Of a stretch of DNA of 63,576 nucleotides, positions 51,233 to 60,741 are shown in pieces. The stretch lies in NCBI GenBank assembly GCA_001839685.1, contig MLAK01001115.1, positions 1-63,576 of the forward strand, read 5' to 3'. A model generated the notes under the pieces. The model was not told the DNA's origin and did no database searches. It saw only the letters and a list, made by a program, of their open reading frames with translations. The translations under genes and the position numbers were made by a program. This stretch comes from Tritrichomonas foetus (taxonomy: Eukaryota > Parabasalia > Tritrichomonadida > Tritrichomonadidae). Position 1 is the first letter of the stretch, and the number at the start of each line of letters is the position of its first letter.

Positions 51233-52741
51233 TTAAAGATCTTTTGCTTCTTGAGATGACAATTCAGCAAAGTTAGAGAATGAGAATCCATTCACATGTA
51301 AATTACAGTTTTCATCGTTTGATACCCTGTTTATTTCAGGAACTTGTGATGTAATTTTCTTTTCAAAGTTAGCAACAATATCATATTTGGTTGTGTCTGG
51401 AAGAAATGATGGTTGATATTTTTTATTGTAGACCAAATCCCAATCGATGTCAGCAAAATAAGGGTGATCAAAAATTTCTTTTTCTCCTTTTTCACCACAA
51501 CCAAGTCTTTCACTTGGATTTTTAATCAGAAGCTTTTCGATCATATCTTGAGCACTACTATCAATCTTTGTCATAAAACGAAGAGGAGTATTCACAATCA
51601 TATAAAACAAGCGATTCAAGTTCATATTTTTGAACGGTAATATTCCACAAATCATTTGATAGGCAAGCACACCAAAGGCCCACCAATCAACTGCAAATGT
51701 GTATGCATTTTGTTCAATCATTTCTGGTGCAAGATATTCATAAGTACCACATAAAGAATATTTGCACGTGTTGTTTTTATCATCAACTAAATACTTAGCA
51801 TGACCAAAATCAGTTAATTTTAGATGTCCATCTTCACCAATTAGAATATTGCTTGGTTTCAAGTCACGAAAAACGATTCCCATGTTATGCAAATATGATA
51901 AAGCAGTCGCTATTTCAGCCAGATAAAGTTTAATTTGTGAGTCTTCAAACATAACTGATCGATTCATATGAAAAAGTAAATCACCACCAGAAACAAATTC
52001 AAGAACCAAGAAAAGTCGATCAGATGTCTGAAAAGTTGATACTAAGTTTGTAATAAATGGATGAGAAGCTCTCATTAAGATATTCCTTTCAGCCATTGTT
52101 CTCATGATTCGATGTGACTTCATAAGATTTTGTTTGGGAATCGATTTTAACGCATAATATTTCATTGTTCGAATATTTTGAGCAAGAAGAACCTCACCTG
52201 AATATCCAGAACCAATTTTCTTTTCAATAACGAAGTCATTAATAGAAGGAGTATAAACAACAATTGGTGGTCTTGATGTAAGTGCAACAATCCATTTATT
52301 AGCTCTTGATGAACGGCTACATTTGAATTTGTATTCAATTTCGATCACTTCACTATTTTGATTTTGATTGTTAATTTGATTTTGGTCATCAATTCCTGTT
52401 TCATTACTATCAGTATGATTTTCATTACATATTTGCCGCTTGAAATAATGAAATTCTTGACTCTGAGAGTTAATTTTAAGGATTACTGAAAATTCGTTTT
52501 GTTGATCGTTTGTCATTGTGACAGATTTGATTGTTGATAGTGGAACCATGAAAATGATTTCATTTAGCGATTCATTTGATGCAACTGTAAAGTGTCCATT
52601 CACGACAATGCAAAAACACAGAATTGCTTCATTATCGGCACTTTTTGGGTTGATATCAACGGTGTTGTTCGTTTTGATGTGACTGACAGTGAGCCAGCCA
52701 CTGAAACTCATCATCGATTTTGTTCGTGTTGAGCAGCGCAT
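51233..52741 (-). CDS. PH-domain AGC kinase (PKB/Akt-like)
   Basis: 502 residues. The PH-like region spans about 10-155 (SFSGWLTVSHIK at its start, RANKWIVAL at its end, with an Asn/Gln-rich insert). The kinase domain spans about 168-425: GSGYSGEVLLAQ, YALKSI, VFRDLKPSNIL, LTDFGHAKYL, SLCGTYEYLAPEM, DWWAFGVLAYQM. The activation-loop residue before CGT is Ser-Leu rather than Thr-Phe. The AGC tail ends with GFSFSNF, close to the hydrophobic motif FxxF(S/T)(F/Y) but with Val at the first position. Architecture is that of PKB/Akt, which responds to membrane phosphoinositides. The start is either the ATG at 52741 or the one at 52714 (MMSFSGWL), nine codons in. Confidence 0.87.
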   Translation of the reverse strand: MRCSTRTKSMMSFSGWLTVSHIKTNNTVDINPKSADNEAILCFCIVVNGHFTVASNESLNEIIFMVPLSTIKSVTMTNDQQNEFSVILKINSQSQEFHYFKRQICNENHTDSNETGIDDQNQINNQNQNSEVIEIEYKFKCSRSSRANKWIVALTSRPPIVVYTPSINDFVIEKKIGSGYSGEVLLAQNIRTMKYYALKSIPKQNLMKSHRIMRTMAERNILMRASHPFITNLVSTFQTSDRLFLVLEFVSGGDLLFHMNRSVMFEDSQIKLYLAEIATALSYLHNMGIVFRDLKPSNILIGEDGHLKLTDFGHAKYLVDDKNNTCKYSLCGTYEYLAPEMIEQNAYTFAVDWWAFGVLAYQMICGILPFKNMNLNRLFYMIVNTPLRFMTKIDSSAQDMIEKLLIKNPSERLGCGEKGEKEIFDHPYFADIDWDLVYNKKYQPSFLPDTTKYDIVANFEKKITSQVPEINRVSNDENCNLHVNGFSFSNFAELSSQEAKDL

Positions 52742-55426
52742 TTAAATTCTAAAAAAAATTCTTATAAAATTTTGCTAATTCAATTTAAGAGGAGCACAAT
52801 TTTATTTGAGAATCACAGAATTTTTGAAAGATATTCAGAATTTTTTAAATTAAAAAAACGATGAGCTGATGTTTATCACTGAACATTTTCATATTTGTTG
52901 GTATCATTTTTAAATATATGCGTTTTTAAGTATGATAATAATTATATATATTAATTTATTATTTTATATAGATATTTATTTGGAAGTAAATCCAACAATA
53001 TAATAAGATATTAATAATATTGCTGAGATTTAGGTATATTCACAAATATTTGAGATAAAACTTTTTCAAAAACGATTTTATGCCAAATTTTTACCATGGC
53101 ATATCTCTTCATTGATTAAATATTTACCAATAGATGTCATTTGTATTTGTTGTATAAATGAAATTATAAATATAGTTAATTCCCCAATTTGATCTATAGA
53201 GATTTGTAAAAGGTCATGAAAAGTTGACACATTTCAATAATGTTGACACAATTCAATGATTTTGATTTTTCAAAATTCAATTTTGTGATGATATGTGGCA
53301 GAGACATAATATAACCGCTATGACAATAAACAATATTGACTTCATGTGATGTCAGATTAACTAATTATTAATGAATCTATATCTATAAGAATTTTTGTCT
53401 TATATAAGATATATATATACCAATGCGTTCGTATCAAACACCAAAGCTTGGTCGTGCTTTATTAACTTCTCCACATAACTTTCAAATGATTTTCTGATAT
53501 ATCAAAAATTTTTGTCAGAAGTCAGGTTGGTGACTTTTAATTTTATGTTAGAGTGTGAATAAATAAAAAATAGGAAATATATGCTAGAATCATTTTTCAT
53601 CGATTTATATTAGATTTAATAACAATAAGATACATTAAAATAGGATCTCCTGAAATTCTATTTTCTTGGTTAGATAAGCTTGATATAAGAAGTATCCGAT
53701 ATGATTGGATAAAATTGAAAATGGGAATAAATTAACTCACAATGGTACATTTTTGAGACCAAATGTTCAATTTTGAATCAAAAATTCTACATTATTCTTT
53801 GTAAAGATTCAACTCTTGAATAAAATAAACAATTTACATCTCTCATAGTTCAACGATATACAATAAAAGGCATATCAAATTTTTGTTGCCAACACAGAAG
53901 ATGAAAAAATAGTGAGTAATGATGATCTCACAACTCGTTTTCATTGAACACTAGTATAAAACCTATATATTTCTATATCATGAAAGAAACAGTTAAACAG
54001 CAAAGTGGATCCAGGATGGTTTGGAAATTCTAGTTATCAAATATTCAAAAATCTCAGGGTTTTCGATTTCAGGGAAATTTGTTGGTTTCAATTGGAGTGA
54101 TAAATAGAATAGTATCTTCAAAACCAAAAATCAATCACTATCCATAATATGAGGTAAGGCCATATAATTCACTGACATTATTTGATTATCTTATATGGAG
54201 AAAACACAATTTGAGTATTTTCTTATCGGATCACTAAAATATAAGTATTCGATTTACAAAGTTGATGAAATATTTAAACCTGCATACTTGTTCATTTTTT
54301 TGTTGAGTGGTGATTCATCACTTATGAGATTGAGAAATAATGAATTTCAAGTAATGAATAAAAATTAGATGGGAACTTTTTGCTATCAATGTATGTGATA
54401 ATCATTATTGATCTTATTGATCACAAAATTTAGAACTGTTATAGATTTGATTTCTAGATTTCATAATTGAAATTAATGTGAATGAGAGGCCATGGTTGAT
54501 CTTTTCCAATAAGAAGTGTTAAAACAATTACTTTCAATGAAATATTTCAGGATTGCTTCGAATTATTTATTGTCAAGATCATCTCATCAAATTGTGGAAA
54601 TTTTTTTAAAGATCAATCTGGAAATAACTATTCATCGCTAATGTTTTTGTTTTCTAAGTCTATATGTTTGTTGAAAGAAATGTCAGCTGCGGAGGGATTT
54701 TATTAGCACAAAAACATTTCTATTCAAATTTCTAAAGATAATTGAAAGTGTTGAACAAATATGTAATGCGAAAGAATAAGTTATTAGTAATTTAGCAAGT
54801 TATTAGTTTATTTAATTATAAATAAATAAAAAAAACCACAAAGAGAGTTCCTTATCAAAAATCTCTCACAATTACACAGAAAATGACAAACCATTTGAAT
54901 GCATATCAATTCTCCAATCTGATTATTGGCTCAGAAAAATTGTGAGATCATCATGATGTTAAATCAAATCATCACAAATCACGAAAAAAACCTTCCCGTA
55001 TCGTTTCATCAGAATGTCAGCCCTTAATTATTTTATGAGTTCATATATCTTGAATGATTGTAATTATCATTAAGAAAACTATTTTCCGAAATTTAATATT
55101 TTGTTTGAGATACAGATGCCATCCAGGTAATTTATTTTGAATACATTTTTCTATCTACTCACAATAAAAACTACATTTCTGATTATATTCACAATTAATT
55201 TGAAAAGAAATAATATGTTGTTGCTAAACTTTTCAGAAAAAAACAGATAATATATTCAAAATGTTGTTTATTTTTAACAAAATTCTCTAATATTGTATGA
55301 CGGTGATTAACAGTTTTTCAGAAATTATCAGAATTAGTAATTCACATTTTTGTAAAGTTGAATAATAAAAAAATCCCAGAATATTTTAACCCGATTCAGA
55401 AATTGAATCGATTCTCAACTTTTTTG
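52742..55426. other. Large gene-free divergent region, 2.7 kb
   Basis: The longest stretch without a gene in the window, between a minus-strand kinase and a plus-strand ceramide synthase. It is AT-rich with frequent stops in all frames. Apart from a 19-bp tandem pair (listed separately) I see no terminal repeats, protein remnants, tRNA or snRNA. Divergent promoters must lie at its ends. Confidence 0.5.
53223..53260. repeat. 19-bp tandem pair
   Basis: GTTGACACATTTCAATAAT (53223-53241) is followed directly by GTTGACACAATTCAATGAT (53242-53260), 17 of 19 identical. Confidence 0.8.
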
Positions 55427-55432
55427 TCACTT
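55427..55432 (+). promoter_or_regulatory. Putative initiator of the ceramide synthase gene
   Basis: TCACTT in GTCACTTTG, its A 27 bases before the ATG at 55456; fits TCA, pyrimidine, T. Confidence 0.5.
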
Positions 55433-55455
55433 TGTTAATTTGTTAATCCAGCTTG

Positions 55456-56454
55456 ATGATCGAGGTTTCCAATATTTTAAGTGCCATCACAGAAGGCACA
55501 AAGCTCAATAAATGCTTAACATTCGGTTTATTTGGTTGCTACTTTTTCACTATTAAAGTTTTATTTACTGATTCCATAGCGCTTATCGAGTTTATTTTCT
55601 ACACCCTTTTCATCATGCTTTTTAACCAAAAATTAACCACAACTTTGGAAAAAATCGCTTTCTGGCTTCAAGATCATGTATTTTACAATAAACATAACAA
55701 AAACGCCTTTGATAAGTTCACACTTGGGAGATTTAAAGGACAAGGTATACAACTTGTTACTCACACAATTGGCGTTCTTCTTGCTGTTCCTACTCTTTTC
55801 CAAGAAGGCTGGCTTGGAGATTTCAAACATTTATTCTCTCCCTGCCCAGTTGAGCAGACAATGACACATGCAATTCGAATTGCTTACATGTTTGAACTTG
55901 CTTCATATTGTTATCAGGCATTTGAACATCGTTTCAGACTTGTCAAAAACAAAGACTACTACATCATGTTTGCACATCACCTCACCACAATTATTCTGAT
56001 TGCTGGTTCATACTACCTACAATGCTGGCGCATTGGACTTGTTGTCCTGTTCCTTCATGACTTCTCTGATATTTTCCTTGACGTGAATTTGATGTTTAAT
56101 CAGAGTGGAATGGAAGGACCTGAATATTACTATGCTAATGAAATCCTCTTTGTTTGTACTGCACTCTCATGGTTCCTTTTCAGATTGGTTTACCTACCAA
56201 ATTTGATATACCATACCGTCATTGATGGACATAGAATGTGTGCTTTAAATCATCCTGGTGAACCATGGAAGTATCCAAAGTGCGAAGGAATTCCATTCTA
56301 TTGGGGTGGAGTTACCGCTCTATCAGCACTTGTTGTAATGCATGCTTATTGGTTCTATTTGATGATTATTGTTGCTATTCATATTGTAAGGAAATCAAAT
56401 AAGAACAAGGCAGGTGAAACTTATGAAACACAATTGAAAGAAAAAGAAGAATAA
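55456..56454 (+). CDS. TLC-domain ceramide synthase (LAG1/LASS-like)
   Basis: 332 residues, ER membrane enzyme that N-acylates a sphingoid base with acyl-CoA. The TLC domain covers about 95-320 with several membrane helices. The Lag1 signature is present: MFAHHLTTIILI with the two active-site histidines at 174-175, and FLHDFSDIFLDVNLMFN, whose aspartates are part of the catalytic motif. The upstream helices (CLTFGLFGCYFFTIKVLF and FIFYTLFIMLF) are as in the family. The tail is short and lysine-rich (KEKEE), a possible ER-retention signal. I use the ATG at 55456; the codon before is TTG. Confidence 0.9.
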   Translation: MIEVSNILSAITEGTKLNKCLTFGLFGCYFFTIKVLFTDSIALIEFIFYTLFIMLFNQKLTTTLEKIAFWLQDHVFYNKHNKNAFDKFTLGRFKGQGIQLVTHTIGVLLAVPTLFQEGWLGDFKHLFSPCPVEQTMTHAIRIAYMFELASYCYQAFEHRFRLVKNKDYYIMFAHHLTTIILIAGSYYLQCWRIGLVVLFLHDFSDIFLDVNLMFNQSGMEGPEYYYANEILFVCTALSWFLFRLVYLPNLIYHTVIDGHRMCALNHPGEPWKYPKCEGIPFYWGGVTALSALVVMHAYWFYLMIIVAIHIVRKSNKNKAGETYETQLKEKEE

Positions 56455-57314
56455 TTTTTTCTTACTTTCTTTCTTTTTTTTTTTTTGCAAACAAATAAAT
56501 AGAACAAGTATTGAAGATAGATTTATTATATGTAAAATAAACATTCCACTATTCTCTTTTACAACAATAATATTATTATTTATAAATTGTTTTTTCTTTT
56601 CTTTTTCACCAAATTTGTTGCATTTCCATGTAGAACAATTGTGTTTTTATAGGAAACGACAATTGTTAAATAAAATAAGATGATCATAAAATTTTTGAAA
56701 TTATTTAATTGAGATCGTCATGTTGATGTAAATTTAATAATATTTTATAACTATCCCACAATATTTTATATAACAAATCATTGAAGATTATTATATCAAA
56801 ATTATTAATATTTTTTTTATACTTCATTTTNGTATTTTGGAAAACATTATAATTTTAGATGGAGGGTCATATGATAATAAAAAGCACGATTTATGATAAG
56901 AAATAATCAAGATATTAATGCTATAAAATCATTTTTTATCTCCATAATTCTCAGAAATTTCTGTGGGGTTTATTTTTTTCTCACAATTTTTATTTGGATT
57001 TGGTTTTCTCTGTATCTTGATTTTTAAATTATAATATTTATATATTATTATTAGGATTACAATTAAATAATTTTTAGATGACAATAATATCAACAATTAT
57101 TCATTTAGATCTCTCAATAGTCTTCTACATCTAGAGCTAGTTAGTTTGTATACATCTGGAATTCATTTCAAATGTGATAGTATATAACCGTTTTTTTGAT
57201 AGAAAAAATTCCATCTGAAATTTAGATTCTGAATATCGATACAGAATTGTTTATCACATCCACAGAAATTGAATGCAAATTGTAAACAATTCAATAATTC
57301 CCATCAAAATTAAA
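56455..57314. other. Intergenic spacer with one ambiguous base
   Basis: 860 bases of AT-rich spacer. One N at 56831. A T-run after the upstream stop (56468-56485) and short AT palindromes. No gene or RNA recognised. Confidence 0.5.
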
Positions 57315-57328
57315 TCACTTCATTTTTT
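57315..57328 (+). promoter_or_regulatory. Putative initiator of the beta-glucosidase gene
   Basis: TCACTTCATTTTTT contains two overlapping initiator matches; the A residues are 19 and 14 bases upstream of the ATG at 57336. Confidence 0.6.
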
Positions 57329-57335
57329 ATAACAA

Positions 57336-59654
57336 ATGTCTTTCGAAGTTAAATCGATTGTCTCTCAACTCACACTCGAAGAAAAAGTTAACTTATGTGG
57401 TGGTATTGATATGTGGCATACTGCTTCAGTTGAACGTTTGGGAGTTCCTAATATCATGATGTCAGATGGTCCACACGGATTAAGGAAGCAAACCGTATCA
57501 GAAGGAATAATTAATATCAATGATAGTATTGATGCAGTTTGTTTTCCAGCTGCCTGCGCCACTTCCTGCTCATTTGATAAAGATATTCTCAGAAAAATGG
57601 GCCAAACATTAGCAGATGAAATGATTGCTACAGATATTTCCATTTTACTTGGTCCAGATGTGAATATCAAACGTTCTCCATTATGTGGCAGAAATTTCGA
57701 ATATTTTTCTGAAGATCCATTTCTTTCAACAACACTTTCTGGTTCGCTTATTGAAGGAATTCAATCAAAAGGTGTTGGTGCATGTATTAAGCATTTTGCT
57801 GTTAACAATCAAGAACACCGCAGATTGTCGGTTTCAGCAAATGTTGATGAACGTGCCTTACGTGAAATATATCTTGCCTCTTTCGAAGGTGCTATAAGAA
57901 ATGCCAAGCCATGGGCAATTATGTGCTCCTACAATCGTGTAAATGGAGTTTATGCTTCAGATAATGAGCAATTGTTAAATCAAATCTTAAGAAAAGAATG
58001 GGGGTATGAAGGATTTGTCATGAGTGATTGGGGAGCAGTCAATGATCGTGTTGCTGGCTTAAAAGCTGGATTGGATCTTCAAATGCCAGGTCCATGCAAA
58101 TGGAGTATTCCAGTTGTCATCAAGGCAATTAAAGATGGCTTGCTGGATGAAAAATATGTCGACATATGTGCTGAACGCGTTTTGAATATGGTTTCTAAAG
58201 CACATCACACTTTCAAGAATTTAACCGGCGAAAAAGGATGCTTTGATCTTGAAAAGCATCACATTATTGCCCGAAAAGTCGAAGAAGAATGTATTGTTCT
58301 TCTTAAAAATGAAAATAATGTTTTACCTTTGAAGAAAACTCAAAAAATAGCATTCATTGGTGGCTTTGCAAAAACGCCAAGATATCAAGGATCTGGTTCA
58401 TCACATATCAATGCTTCTAAAGTAACCAATGCCTATGATTCATCAAAAGTGATTGTTGGTGAATCAACTGGATCAATTGAATATGCTGAAGGTTTTCGAA
58501 CTGACATCCAAAAAGAAGAAAATGAAAATGAACAACAAATTGATCGTGAAAAAATAGATCAGGCAATTAATTTGGCTAAATCATCTGAAGTTATAGTTAT
58601 TTTTGCAGGATTACCAGATGCTTATGAAAGTGAAGGATACGATCGAGCACATATAAATATGCCATCAAATCAAAATATACTTATTGAAGAAATTGCTAAA
58701 GTTAATAACAATGTTATTGTAATTCTTCATAATGGATCACCAATTGCAATGCCATGGGCTTCAAGCGTTTCTGGTATTCTTGAATGCTTCTTAGGTGGAC
58801 AAGCAGTTGGTGAAGCAACAGCAAACATTTTGTTTGGAATTACAAATCCATCAGGACATCTTAGTGAAACATACCCATTGAGGCTTGAAGATAATCCATC
58901 ATATCTTGAATTCCCAGGTCATGACAATGAAGTCAATTATCTTGAATCAATATTCGTTGGATATAGATATTATGAGAAAAAGCATATGAATGTTCTGTTT
59001 CCTTTTGGTCATGGTTTAAGCTACACAACATTCAAATACAACAATCTTTCTATTAACAAATCGGAATTCAAAGATAATGATGAAAATATTGTCGTTTCTG
59101 TTGATGTTGAAAACACTGGATCAGTTGCAGGTAAAACTGTTGCTCAGTTATATGTTTCTGACCATACAAATATAATTAATCGTCCAGTCAAAGAACTCAA
59201 AGGATTTGAAAAGGTTTACCTTGAACCAGGTGAAAAGAAAACAATTCAATTCAAATTATGCAAGAGATCATTTGCTTATTGGAATACTAAAATACATGAT
59301 TGGCATGCTGAATCAGGTAAATATGAAATCCATATCGGCCAATCTTCACAACAAATTGAGGCAAGTTTAGCTGTGAACGTCGTATCTTCATCGAAGATTG
59401 TAAGGCATATCGATATGAATTCAACCTTGAGTGAAATCCTTCAAATCCAGGCAATCAAGGATTTTTTGAAAAGTGAAATTGCTAAACTCCCAGAACTTAA
59501 GGGAGCCCTTGAATCATCTGATAGTTTCATAAGGATTTTAGCTTCAGAATCACCATTACGATCATTGGCTTTCCTACTTCCAAATAGAGATCAAGTCGAA
59601 AATATAATTAAACATTCCAACAAGCTCATTGATGATGCAGTAAATAGTGAGTAA
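57336..59654 (+). CDS. Glycoside hydrolase family 3 beta-glucosidase
   Basis: 772 residues. Domain order is that of bacterial-type GH3: barrel domain (MMSDGPHGLRKQ, GRNFEYFSEDPFLS, KHFAVNNQEHRR, FVMSDWGAV with the nucleophile Asp231), then the alpha/beta sandwich with the likely acid/base Glu433 in YESEGYDRA, then an Fn3-like domain (VENTGSVAGKTVAQLYVSD), and a helical tail seen in many Firmicutes enzymes (MNSTLSEILQIQAIKDFL). It would release glucose or another sugar from beta-linked oligosaccharides. No signal peptide is visible, so it should be cytosolic and work on imported sugars. No PA14 insert. The strongly bacterial look suggests lateral gain, but the trichomonad initiator and TAAA-overlapping stop show it is adapted. 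Substrate cannot be fixed from sequence. Confidence 0.93.
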   Translation: MSFEVKSIVSQLTLEEKVNLCGGIDMWHTASVERLGVPNIMMSDGPHGLRKQTVSEGIININDSIDAVCFPAACATSCSFDKDILRKMGQTLADEMIATDISILLGPDVNIKRSPLCGRNFEYFSEDPFLSTTLSGSLIEGIQSKGVGACIKHFAVNNQEHRRLSVSANVDERALREIYLASFEGAIRNAKPWAIMCSYNRVNGVYASDNEQLLNQILRKEWGYEGFVMSDWGAVNDRVAGLKAGLDLQMPGPCKWSIPVVIKAIKDGLLDEKYVDICAERVLNMVSKAHHTFKNLTGEKGCFDLEKHHIIARKVEEECIVLLKNENNVLPLKKTQKIAFIGGFAKTPRYQGSGSSHINASKVTNAYDSSKVIVGESTGSIEYAEGFRTDIQKEENENEQQIDREKIDQAINLAKSSEVIVIFAGLPDAYESEGYDRAHINMPSNQNILIEEIAKVNNNVIVILHNGSPIAMPWASSVSGILECFLGGQAVGEATANILFGITNPSGHLSETYPLRLEDNPSYLEFPGHDNEVNYLESIFVGYRYYEKKHMNVLFPFGHGLSYTTFKYNNLSINKSEFKDNDENIVVSVDVENTGSVAGKTVAQLYVSDHTNIINRPVKELKGFEKVYLEPGEKKTIQFKLCKRSFAYWNTKIHDWHAESGKYEIHIGQSSQQIEASLAVNVVSSSKIVRHIDMNSTLSEILQIQAIKDFLKSEIAKLPELKGALESSDSFIRILASESPLRSLAFLLPNRDQVENIIKHSNKLIDDAVNSE

Positions 59655-59780
59655 ATAAATTTTATTTCCTGTAAGAATTATTTTTGTTATTTATATATTT
59701 ATATCCAAAATGCATTATGCTGTTGCTGGAATCAAAATTATGTTGATGAGTGTCTTGTTGAAATGATATTTCTTCAACAT

Positions 59781-60038
59781 CAGAAAAGAAGCAGAATAGA
59801 AATCGAAAGAATCTGTTATTTTACGTCAGTCTGCAATTGAAGAGCGACTTTGCTGAAAGCAATGAAAACAATTAATGATTATAAAGAACCTGTTGAAGAA
59901 TTATTAATTAGTTCTCTTCCTGAACCACAACAAAAATTTGAATTAACATTTAACCCATCTATTTCTGCAAATGAAGCAAAAAATAAATCTCTTCATCAAA
60001 AATTAACTGCACTTCATGCAAGTGGAACAACTGTTATT
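59781..60038 (+). pseudogene. Relic of a coiled-coil gene, inverted and internally deleted
   Basis: This stretch is a decayed copy of part of the coiled-coil gene at 60742-63576, in the opposite orientation. It matches the segments KESVILRQSAIGERLAE, KAMKTINDY then ELLISSLPEPQQ, and LHQQLTALHASGTTVI. One Gln codon has become TAG. About 30 bases are missing between two GAAA motifs (before AMKTINDY), and about 45 codons are lost after SISA. A frame of 74 codons (59850-60074) survives by chance across part of it. Confidence 0.88.
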
Positions 60039-60064
60039 ACAAAAGAAACAAAATTCAGAGATTA

Positions 60065-60741
60065 TCATACTTAAAAATGGAATTGAAGTTTAGAAAAAAG
60101 AACATATGAAATCTTTTTTTCTGAATTCAAACTCCAAATAACAAGCAAAACTAAAAATTTTTTTCACAAGAAGAAATATCAAATCATCATTAAATTGAGA
60201 AAATCGGATAAAGTGCAACACCTAAAGTTTTTCTAATTTAATTTGAAGGATTTTATGCTTTTAAAAACTCTACAGAATTATTTAATTCATGAATCATATG
60301 AAAACGACTATGAAAAAGATTACAATATAGTTCGCACTTTTGCGAAAGAATTGGAAATTAGGAGTCAAATTTCACATTCAAATATATATTGAAAAATTTG
60401 GGAATTTGTTATAGAAATAAAGAATTAATAAAAATCTATTTTATTCGAATATTGTCCAACAACTTTAAAGAAGATTTTCATTCAAATTGGATAAATAAAA
60501 TACTTTTAAATAAGATGGATTATTAAAAAAGTCTTCATTTTTGATTTATATCTTAGTACATGAATATTTAAAGTGTTTCCAATAATGTTTTGTCACGATA
60601 TATATATGTTTCGAGAGAAAAATCGGGGAAAATGTTTGTAAATCCTTTTTATTTCATGAAGATGATTTTTTTTTTTTTATTTATTTAATGCATAAAGTGA
60701 TATATAAATAAAGAAAAATCGAATAGAAATCATTTACTATC
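60065..60741. other. Intergenic spacer
   Basis: AT-rich, between the relic and the 3' end of the coiled-coil gene. A long T-run lies at 60668-60679. Nothing else recognised. Confidence 0.5.
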
